Part shown: one piece after another, positions 1 to 5,742 of the stretch | Numbering within the stretch: position 1 is the first letter of the stretch | How the letters are laid out: each line of letters opens with the position of its first letter | Source of the DNA: Pseudofrankia asymbiotica | GTDB taxonomy: Bacteria; Actinomycetota; Actinomycetes; Frankiales; Frankiaceae | Direction: 5' to 3' | DNA: 8,075 nucleotides | Assembly: GCF_001983105.1 (NCBI RefSeq) | Contig: NZ_MOMC01000016.1 | Coordinates: 14,949-23,023 of the forward strand | Program-made: the position numbers and the translations under genes | Notes under the pieces: generated by a model | The model's input: only the letters and a program-made list of their open reading frames with translations | Told to the model about the DNA's origin: nothing | Database searches by the model: none

Positions 1-270
1 CTCGACTGGACGGTCGGGGGTGGTGAGCTCTATGGCAAGCCGGTCGCCTGGATCAACGTCGCCGCCGAGGGCCGAGGGGGCGGGGCGGATGCCACGCTGG
101 CCACGGTGCTCGGCTATGTCGGCGCGGTTGTCGCGACACCTGGCCCGGTGCGCATCCCCGTGGCACGAGACGCCGTCGGGTCAGACGGGCTCGTCGGCGA
201 CGAGCGGGTCCGGGCCGCCCTGGGCGGGGTGCTCGACCTGGTCGCGCACCGAGCCGGGTCGCCGGCCTGA
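1..270 (+). CDS. NADPH-dependent FMN reductase family protein, 3' end only
   Basis: The window opens inside this gene, in frame 1; 89 codons are visible before the TGA at 268-270. The peptide starts LDWTVGGGELYGKPVAWINV and later has a GAVV-type strand and IPVARDAVG. This matches the C-terminal half of the flavodoxin-like NADPH-dependent FMN reductase family: the (A)LDW...GEL.GKPVA segment after the FMN-binding loop, a small-residue strand, then a closing helix. Family members are usually around 180 residues, so about half is missing upstream, including the N-terminal FMN phosphate-binding loop. Known members reduce FMN, quinones, azo dyes or chromate with NAD(P)H in the cytoplasm; the substrate cannot be told from this fragment. 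The gene is convergent with the giant ATPase gene and shows no link to it. Family assignment is fairly sure; specific function is unknown. Confidence 0.78.
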   Translation, partial: LDWTVGGGELYGKPVAWINVAAEGRGGGADATLATVLGYVGAVVATPGPVRIPVARDAVGSDGLVGDERVRAALGGVLDLVAHRAGSPA

Positions 271-274
271 TCGC

Positions 275-308
275 CATGTTGGTCTGACAGTCATGTTGGC
301 CTGACCGT
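275..308. repeat. Two-copy 17-bp tandem repeat downstream of the reductase gene
   Basis: Copies of catgttggtctgacagt (275-291) and catgttggcctgaccgt (292-308) lie head to tail and differ at two positions. They start five bases after the reductase stop codon. They are followed directly by 2.7 copies of a 9-bp unit, ccgtccgcg (305-328). This looks like slippage or duplication in non-coding sequence; no function is evident. Confidence 0.7.
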
Positions 309-350
309 CCGCGCCGTCCGCGCCGTCGCTCGGGATACAGCCACGATCAA

Positions 351-389
351 GAGCACAAAAGCCCCGCGGACGACGACGGGTCCGTGCTC
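351..389. other. Inverted repeat in the convergent intergenic region, possible weak terminator
   Basis: Outer arms GAGCAC (351-356) and GTGCTC (384-389) are complementary. Alternative inner arms CGGAC (367-371) and GTCCG (380-384) share one base with the outer arm. It lies between two converging genes, where a bidirectional terminator would be expected. The only homopolymer is an AAAA inside the loop and there is no U-tract after the stem, so a classical Rho-independent terminator is not shown. The function is inferred from position only. Confidence 0.25.
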
Positions 390-451
390 CGGCCGGGCAG
401 GCCGGTGACCCACCGAGTGGTCCACGGTGTTGACGAGCCTTCATCGATTTT

Positions 452-520
452 CTGATCTTGAGGTTTCGGATCCTGAAGTATCCGTCGGATCCTGAAGTAT
501 CCGTCGGATCCTGAAGTTTC
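452..520. repeat. 19-bp tandem repeat with internal inverted repeats, reaching the stop codon of the giant ATPase gene
   Basis: The unit cggatcctgaagtatccgt occurs perfectly at 467-485 and 486-504. A third partial copy is at 505-520 and a degraded one (ctgatcttgaggtttc) at 452-467. Each full unit has arms CGGAT and ATCCG around an 8-nt centre, and unit junctions place ATCCG next to CGGAT, so several alternative stem-loops can form. The third copy overlaps the minus-strand TGA (519-521). The stretch 440-520 is visibly richer in A and T than the genes on both sides. It could act as a 3'-end structure for the minus-strand transcript, or be a duplicated short element. Confidence 0.8.
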
Positions 521-3500
521 AGCGGTGGGTGCGGATCAGGATGTCGCTGGGCGGCAGCGGCCAGCCGGGGTGGTGGGTGAGGCACAGCGGGGTGGTCACT
601 CGCTGGACGGGGAGGCCGGCGCTCGCGGCGTAGAACTCTCCAACGCCGAGGCGGCCGATCTCCGGGGCCGCGCCGCCGAGCGCCGTGGCCAGCGCGCGGG
701 CCGCGTCGATCTGCGCCGGGACGTTGAGCCGGCCGAGGAAGTGCGTGGTTGCGGCCGCTGAGACCTGCGGGTTCAGCCCCTTCGGGGACTGGGTCGCGAA
801 CACCAGGCCCAGCCCGTGATCGCCGGCCTGGTCGAGCAGCCCGAGAGTGCTGTCCGTGCACGGCGTCCTCAGCCCGGCCGGCACGAACATCTGTGCCTCG
901 TCGAGCACGAGCAGGCCGGCAAGTGGCCGGCCCGCCGCCGGGCGTCCGCCAGCCCAGGCGAGCAGCGCCCGCTGCAGCTCGCCGACGAAGGCCTGCCGCG
1001 TCTCGTCCGTCGCCAGCCCCATCAGGCTGACCACCGACACGCGGGCGCGCCGTCCCGGCGCCGGGGTGAGCAGCTCGCCCGGATCGGTCGCGGGACCGCC
1101 GTCGCCCGCGGTCAGGCGCAGCGGCCGGCCGTCGTCGAGGTTCGGCGTCCACACGACGACGTCGGTGGCCGACAGGTACTCGCGAGCCAGCTCGGCGTCG
1201 CCGCGACTCCAGCCGTGCCTGGGCGGCGATGGCCAGGCGTCGCCGAGGCGCGCCAGTTCGCCCGTCGGGTCCAGCACGACCGACGAGACGCCGCGCAGCG
1301 CGCACTCCTCGACCAGCCGGCGCACCAGCACCGTCTTCCCCGAGCCGGACCCGGCGAAGACCACCGTGTGCCGGCGCAGCTCCACCAACCGGAGCTCCAC
1401 CGCGGCCCGGGTTCCCGCCGCCGTCCCGAGTGTGAGCAGCTCCCCGGGCTCCTCGGCCGCACGCGCGGGCTCAACCCGCGTGGCTACAGGCCGAGCCGGT
1501 TCGACCGGAGCCGGTTCGACCGGAGCCGGTTCGACCGGAGCCAGTACGGCCCGAGCCGGTATGGCCGGAGCGAGCGGCCGAAGCGTTGCCGGAGCGGCGA
1601 CTGGCGCAAGCCAGGCGGCGTCGGCTCGGGGGGTTGCCCGTTCGTCACGACCTGCTGACCCGTCGCCGCTGGCGGTCGGCGGCAGCGGAACCGGGATGAG
1701 CTGGGGCGTCTGCGCCAGAGCTGGCGCCGACGGGGTGGGGGGAGGGAAAGGCAGGGACGCCTCGGGCGGCGCCGGGGCAGGTGCCGGGGCAACCGGCGCC
1801 CTGGGGATGCCGGCCGCCGGGCTCGTGACCGGAACGAGCAGGGCGACCCCAGCTCGCGAAGCCGCCGGGTCGAAGGCGGCCGGCGACTGGGCATTCGTCG
1901 CCGCTGGCGAAGCATCCGCCGCGTCGGGCGGAACCGGCGGCGGCGAAGGCGGGATCGTCGGCGCCGAAGGCGCGGGCACCGGACGCGGGTCGGCGTCGCC
2001 GGAGTGCACCGCCGCCGTGGGCATTCCCGGCAGCGCCACCGGCACCAGCAGCGGTGCGTCGAGAACAGGGTCCGCCGTCGGCGCGGGCGGCGGCGGAGCC
2101 GGCTGGGAACACGCCGGCACGCCGGGGGCGAACACCGGCACCAGCAGCGGCGAGGAGCCCGCGTCGTGGACCTCGTCGTCCGGGCCAGCACCCCAGAGCG
2201 CCCTCGGGGGCGACGGCCGCGAGGCACGCGGCCAGTCGGGTGTCTCCGTCGGCCTGGCTGTTTCCGTCGGCCCGGTTGTGTCCGGCCCGGCTGTCTCCGG
2301 CCCGGTGCCCGCCGCGCTGGGCGTCTCCGGTCCGGCGGACACCGGATGTCCCGGCTCGGCGGGCGATGTCCCGCCCGGTCGGACTGGCCGCGACGAGGGC
2401 GCGCCCAGAGGCGGTGGCGCGGTCCATGTCCGCGGCGCCGCCGCGACGTGGACCGCCGGCGGATTCGTCGATGTCCGCGGCACTGACGGGACCACGGGCG
2501 CGGTCGGCGCGGTCATCGGGTCCGGCGACGTCATCGACGCGGCCGACGCGAGTAGCGGCGAGAACGCTGGTAGGACGGCCGGTGCGGCCGGTGCGGCCGG
2601 TGCGGCCGGTGCGGCCGGTGCGGGCGGTGCGGGCGGTGTGGCCGAGGCGGGCGGTGTGAGCGGCGTCAGTGGAACCAGCTCCGCCGTGGGCGCAGTCTGC
2701 GACGTCAACTGTGCGGATGGCTCCCGAACAGGGGGCGGTGGTGCGGGGACAGGGAGGGCCAGGGGAGCCAGCACGGCGGTCGGCGGCTCGGCCGATGCCG
2801 ACCATGCCGACGGCATCGGGCGTACCTGGGGGACGGACGGGACCGGCGGCGTCGGTTCCGTCCCCTCGGTCGCGGTCGCGGGCGCCATTGCCGGGTTCGG
2901 CAGGTCCGGTGGGGCTGGTGGGGCTGGTGGGGCCGGCGGGGCCGGCGGGGCCGGCGGGTTCGACCAAGGTGCCGGGGCCAGCGGGGGCGGAGTTGGCGCC
3001 GGGACGGACGGAACGAGCTGCGCCGTTGGCGGTTCCGGCGATGCCGTGGCCGGCTCCGTTACCGCCTGTTCCACGGCCGGCTCCGCCACCTGCCGCGCCG
3101 CCGCTGGCAGCGGTGCCCAGGGGGATGGCGGCCGCGGAGGGACAGGCGCCAGCGTCGGCGCTGGTGTCCGCACCGGCACCGGAGGGCTCGACGGCGTCGC
3201 CACCGGCACCGGCACGGCGGGCGACGGCGCGGCAAGGGGGCCCGCCGGCGTCACCGGAGGGCTCGACGGCGTCGCCGCGGTCGGCGCTGGTGTCGGATTC
3301 CGTGCCGGCGCGGAACCCCGCGCCGATGAGACAGTCGGTCGCGGGTGCGTGGCGGCGGCATCGGCGGTCCGGGGCAGGGACGCGAGCACGAGCCTCGTCG
3401 GGGCCGGGGCCGGGGCCGGGGCCGGGGCGGGGGCGGGGCCGGGGGCAGGGGCGGGAGCGAAGGGCGTGCGGCGGGGTGGCTGGGCGGTCATCACCACGAA

Positions 3501-5738
3501 CGGGTTCGGGGCGGGTGGGGTCGCCGGGGCGGCGACCACCGGGGGGTAGTGGCCTGGCTCGGGAGCGAGCTCGCGGTAGACGGCGTCCAGCGTCGCCGTG
3601 AGCAGGGGAGTGGAGCTCGCCGGGCGGCGGGCGAGCAGCCAGGTCTGAAGCGTCGGGTGCCGGCCGTCGAGCAGTTGGCGCAGCGCGGCGAACGTTCGCA
3701 CGTCCTCGTCGGAGAGGAAGTGGGTGATGCCGCCGGCTCGCTCGAACGCCTCGAGGGCCTCCTGCGTCTTCACGCCCCTGCTCCACTCGGCGGAGCGCAG
3801 CACGACCAGCGCCCGCCGTCCGGCCGCCGCGGCGCCGTCGAGCCCGGCGAGGCCCCGGTCGCGGCGGCGGATGCGGCCGCCCTCACCCGCGCCGATCCCG
3901 GTGGCGATCCCGGCCATCGTGCAGGCGTTGTTCAGCCTGGTCAGCGCCGTGCCCGGGTGGGTGGTCAGGATCGCCCGGAACGACCAATGCGCCTCGTCGC
4001 CGGTCGTCTCGTCGAGAACGCGGCGCAGCCGGGCGTGCAGCGCCGGCTTGGCACTGGGGCGCGCGTCCCGGCTGAACGCGCGCCCGGCCGGGCCGAGCTC
4101 GGCGATCCAGGCGTCGAGGCCGGCGGCGAGCAGGTCCGGGACGGCGTCGTCCTCGTCGCGGTCGGCCAGCGCCTCGAGCCCCGGTGCGCCAGCGCGCAGC
4201 CGGGCCCAGGCCACGTCCAGCTCGGCGAAGCCGACGACCAGCCGTCGGCCGGCCGGTCCGTCGAGGTCGAACTCCTCCTCGGCCGCGCCGTTGACCATGA
4301 TCGTGCCGCCGCCGACGGAGATCGGCCCCCCGCTTGCCACCCGTGCCCCAACCGCCGGCAGTGTCCCGTTCCCGGTCTGCGTCCCGGCCGTGGGCCTCGG
4401 GCCGAGGGCGGGCACGTCGGCGGCGTCCTCGACGGCGACGTCGTCGAAGGAGCGCAGCTCGATGTAGGTGCCCGAGGCGAGGCAGGCGCGCACGTGTGTG
4501 TCGATGTGCTGCAGCAGCGCCCGGGGGGTGTAGTCGCCCGCGGCTAGCAGCGCCTCCGGGCGCACCGGCCAGGTCGGGTATGGCGGGGTGAATCCGATCG
4601 CCTGGTAGCGCTGGTCGAACCGGCGGGCGACGAGCTGTTCGGCGAGTTCTCCCGCGCCGATGACGCCGAGTGGGCTGACCACCCGGAACCGGTCGCGCAC
4701 CGAGCGGACCGCCTGGGTCGCCACCAGGTCCCAGGTGATCGGCAGGCAGGCGAGCAGGCACAGCGTCCTGGTGGTCAGGTCGCGCAACCCCAGCAGGCCG
4801 TCGGCGACCTCGTTGACGATCGGGCTGACCCAGGGGTCGCCGGGCCCGCCCTGACCGCCGGGCCCGCCCGGACTACCCGGCCCGCCCGGACTACCCGGCC
4901 TGCCCGGACTACCCGGCCTGCCCGGACCCGCGGCGTCGTTCGGCGCGTCGGCGGGGTCGGGGTGGTCGTGGGGGAGATGGGTCTCGGCGGTGGCGGTGTC
5001 GATCTGGTCGACGGCGATGACGGTCGGGCCGGTGATCGCGAGCAGTCGGGACAGCTCACGGACGATCTCGGTGGCGGGCTTGGCGGGCGAGCGCATGCCG
5101 CGCTCGGCGCGCTCGTTCGGGAACTGCTCCTCCATCGACTGCAGGTAGCCGCGCCCGACGTCCTCGTCGTCGAGGTCGTCCGAGCCGAAGAGCACCAGCG
5201 CCCGCAACGTGTCCTGGCAGTCGCCGCCGAGGCGGCGGTCGTAGCTGCGCAGCGCCACGACGAAGTCCTTCAGGTGGACCGGTTCCAGCGGGATCCGGCC
5301 GGTGACCGCGTCGACGATCGCGGGCGAGGCGCCGACGGCGTCGGCGAGGCGGCGCAGGAACAGCCGCAGCTGGGTCTCGCCGCCCTCGGCGGGGCGGGTC
5401 AGGCCGTCGACGATCGCGCCGATGACGCTCTCCCAGAACGGCGCCGCGCCACCCAGCGGGCCGACGAGGAAGAAATAGCCGCCCGCCTCGTGCACCTGCT
5501 CGCGGACCCAACCGAGCAGGTGCGTCTTGCCGGCGCCCGCCTGCCCCTGCACGACGAGGCCCGGCGGGTTGTCCTCGGGGCTCGCCGCCGCGTCGCGGAT
5601 CGCGTCGAGCAGCGAGCGGACGGTGTCCGCGTGCAGCCCGTTCACATGCACGGGCGACGGGGTCCACACGCCGTCGGCGGTGCGGATCCAGTTCAGGTTG
5701 AGGGCGGCGAAGGCGTCGCGCTCGGTGGGTACTGGCAT
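519..5738 (-). CDS. Giant dual P-loop ATPase: N-terminal AAA-like domain, Pro/Ala-rich linker, C-terminal HerA-type ATPase
   Basis: This 1739-residue cytoplasmic protein has no signal peptide or membrane segments. Residues 1-430 form a P-loop ATPase: Walker A GQAGAGKTH (65-73), Walker B TVIAVDQID (239-247), and a likely sensor-2 helix TPRALLQ (R406). A Gly-X-Y insert fills 273-302. Residues 490-730 are a folded-looking region I do not recognise. Residues 731-1430 are Pro/Ala-rich and probably disordered. Residues 1431-1739 are HerA/FtsK-like: Walker A AGSGSGKT (K1468), DPTGEL (1490-1495), Walker B LLVLDEAQ (D1613, E1614), the RTPC segment (1624-1627), FATQSPKGL (Q1650) and the tail TPLCLTHHP (1716-1724). 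HerA-type proteins are usually hexameric DNA motors. The ATG at 5736-5738 follows GAGGG with 8-nt spacing, and the upstream gene ends four bases earlier, which implies translational coupling. I cannot tie it to a named system; DNA translocation or remodelling is inferred. Confidence 0.9.
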   Translation of the reverse strand: MPVPTERDAFAALNLNWIRTADGVWTPSPVHVNGLHADTVRSLLDAIRDAAASPEDNPPGLVVQGQAGAGKTHLLGWVREQVHEAGGYFFLVGPLGGAAPFWESVIGAIVDGLTRPAEGGETQLRLFLRRLADAVGASPAIVDAVTGRIPLEPVHLKDFVVALRSYDRRLGGDCQDTLRALVLFGSDDLDDEDVGRGYLQSMEEQFPNERAERGMRSPAKPATEIVRELSRLLAITGPTVIAVDQIDTATAETHLPHDHPDPADAPNDAAGPGRPGSPGRPGSPGGPGSPGGPGGQGGPGDPWVSPIVNEVADGLLGLRDLTTRTLCLLACLPITWDLVATQAVRSVRDRFRVVSPLGVIGAGELAEQLVARRFDQRYQAIGFTPPYPTWPVRPEALLAAGDYTPRALLQHIDTHVRACLASGTYIELRSFDDVAVEDAADVPALGPRPTAGTQTGNGTLPAVGARVASGGPISVGGGTIMVNGAAEEEFDLDGPAGRRLVVGFAELDVAWARLRAGAPGLEALADRDEDDAVPDLLAAGLDAWIAELGPAGRAFSRDARPSAKPALHARLRRVLDETTGDEAHWSFRAILTTHPGTALTRLNNACTMAGIATGIGAGEGGRIRRRDRGLAGLDGAAAAGRRALVVLRSAEWSRGVKTQEALEAFERAGGITHFLSDEDVRTFAALRQLLDGRHPTLQTWLLARRPASSTPLLTATLDAVYRELAPEPGHYPPVVAAPATPPAPNPFVVMTAQPPRRTPFAPAPAPGPAPAPAPAPAPAPTRLVLASLPRTADAAATHPRPTVSSARGSAPARNPTPAPTAATPSSPPVTPAGPLAAPSPAVPVPVATPSSPPVPVRTPAPTLAPVPPRPPSPWAPLPAAARQVAEPAVEQAVTEPATASPEPPTAQLVPSVPAPTPPPLAPAPWSNPPAPPAPPAPPAPPAPPDLPNPAMAPATATEGTEPTPPVPSVPQVRPMPSAWSASAEPPTAVLAPLALPVPAPPPPVREPSAQLTSQTAPTAELVPLTPLTPPASATPPAPPAPAAPAAPAAPAAPAVLPAFSPLLASAASMTSPDPMTAPTAPVVPSVPRTSTNPPAVHVAAAPRTWTAPPPLGAPSSRPVRPGGTSPAEPGHPVSAGPETPSAAGTGPETAGPDTTGPTETARPTETPDWPRASRPSPPRALWGAGPDDEVHDAGSSPLLVPVFAPGVPACSQPAPPPPAPTADPVLDAPLLVPVALPGMPTAAVHSGDADPRPVPAPSAPTIPPSPPPVPPDAADASPAATNAQSPAAFDPAASRAGVALLVPVTSPAAGIPRAPVAPAPAPAPPEASLPFPPPTPSAPALAQTPQLIPVPLPPTASGDGSAGRDERATPRADAAWLAPVAAPATLRPLAPAIPARAVLAPVEPAPVEPAPVEPARPVATRVEPARAAEEPGELLTLGTAAGTRAAVELRLVELRRHTVVFAGSGSGKTVLVRRLVEECALRGVSSVVLDPTGELARLGDAWPSPPRHGWSRGDAELAREYLSATDVVVWTPNLDDGRPLRLTAGDGGPATDPGELLTPAPGRRARVSVVSLMGLATDETRQAFVGELQRALLAWAGGRPAAGRPLAGLLVLDEAQMFVPAGLRTPCTDSTLGLLDQAGDHGLGLVFATQSPKGLNPQVSAAATTHFLGRLNVPAQIDAARALATALGGAAPEIGRLGVGEFYAASAGLPVQRVTTPLCLTHHPGWPLPPSDILIRTHR
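1493..1567. repeat. 15-bp in-frame tandem repeat encoding PVEPA pentapeptides
   Basis: Five consecutive 15-bp units based on gagccggttcgaccg run 1493-1567. The first three are identical and the last two diverged. On the coding (minus) strand they give APVEPAPVEPAPVEPA at residues 1400-1415, at the end of the linker just before the HerA-type domain. The unit is a multiple of three, so copy number can change without breaking the gene. Confidence 0.85.
2037..2150. repeat. Identical 18-bp direct repeats inside the linker coding sequence
   Basis: caccggcaccagcagcgg occurs at 2037-2054 and again at 2133-2150, 96 bp apart and in the same reading frame. It encodes the core of the LLVPV motif at residues 1230-1234 and 1198-1202. 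A related, diverged version lies near 1825-1840 at the third LLVPV copy (1300-1304). This suggests that parts of the linker arose by segment duplication. Confidence 0.75.
2581..2643. repeat. 9-bp in-frame tandem repeat encoding (APA)n in the linker
   Basis: Seven 9-bp units run 2581-2643: four perfect copies of ggtgcggcc, two of ggtgcgggc and one ggtgtggcc. On the minus strand they encode the run PPAPPAPAAPAAPAAPAAPA around residues 1035-1054. The array lies wholly inside the Pro/Ala linker of the giant ATPase and keeps frame. Confidence 0.85.
2908..2958. repeat. 9-bp in-frame tandem repeat encoding (PPA)n in the linker
   Basis: Five full units and one partial unit based on ggtggggct / ggcggggcc run 2908-2958. 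They encode NPPAPPAPPAPPAPPAPP at about residues 927-944 of the giant ATPase. Such a run favours an extended polyproline-type helix that acts as a spacer. Confidence 0.85.
3178..3294. repeat. Dispersed direct repeat pair in the linker (24 bp plus 15 bp)
   Basis: A 24-bp sequence starting accggagggctcgacggcgt is identical at 3178-3201 and 3253-3276. A 15-bp sequence gtcggcgctggtgtc is identical at 3154-3168 and 3280-3294. The 24-bp pair encodes the duplicated peptide ATPSSPPV at residues 822-829 and 847-854. The flanks differ, which fits an old, partly eroded duplication. Confidence 0.7.
3400..3453. repeat. Hexanucleotide repeat encoding (AP)n
   Basis: Repeats of ggggcc and its variants ggggcg and ggggca cover about 54 bp. 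On the minus strand they give the run APAPAPGPAPAPAPAPAPAP at residues 761-780, near the start of the linker of the giant ATPase. Six-base units keep the frame when copies are gained or lost. Confidence 0.8.
4833..4922 (-). repeat. Collagen-like Gly-X-Y insert with 18-bp DNA repeat, inside the N-terminal ATPase domain
   Basis: Residues 273-302 of the giant ATPase are ten uninterrupted Gly-X-Y triplets: GRP, GSP, GRP, GSP, GGP, GSP, GGP, GGQ, GGP, GDP. The DNA has an 18-bp unit, cccggcctgcccggacta and close variants, in about four copies at 4858-4927, in frame. The insert lies about 26 residues after the Walker B aspartate (D244) and is flanked by acidic/His/Pro sequence, so it probably forms a surface loop of the ATPase domain rather than part of its core. 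Whether it forms a triple helix is unknown; bacterial Gly-X-Y runs this short may simply be flexible. Confidence 0.88.
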
Positions 5739-5742
5739 CCGC

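Noticed and set aside
411..429. CACCG...CGGTG hairpin as a terminator for either converging gene
   Set aside because: It has a five-base stem with a nine-base loop, a competing GTGG/CCAC fold and no T-run on either side. This is too weak to call.
490..730. A finding entry numbered with residue positions 490-730 as if they were bases
   Set aside because: Those numbers are residues of the giant ATPase, not window bases. The correct DNA span is about 3549-4271 and is covered by its own entry; the entry placed at 490-730 is void and should be ignored.
847..3549. A 900-codon plus-strand open frame rich in Gly, Ala and Ser
   Set aside because: It is the complement of the Pro/Ala linker of the giant ATPase. 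Pro and Ala codons read backwards give Gly- and Ala/Arg-type codons with few stops. It contains no recognisable domain, whereas the minus strand has clear Walker motifs on both sides.
1645..3786. A 713-codon minus-strand open frame overlapping the giant gene in another frame
   Set aside because: It is low-complexity shadow sequence from the GC-rich linker, with no conserved motif. The overlapping frame carries the intact two-ATPase protein.
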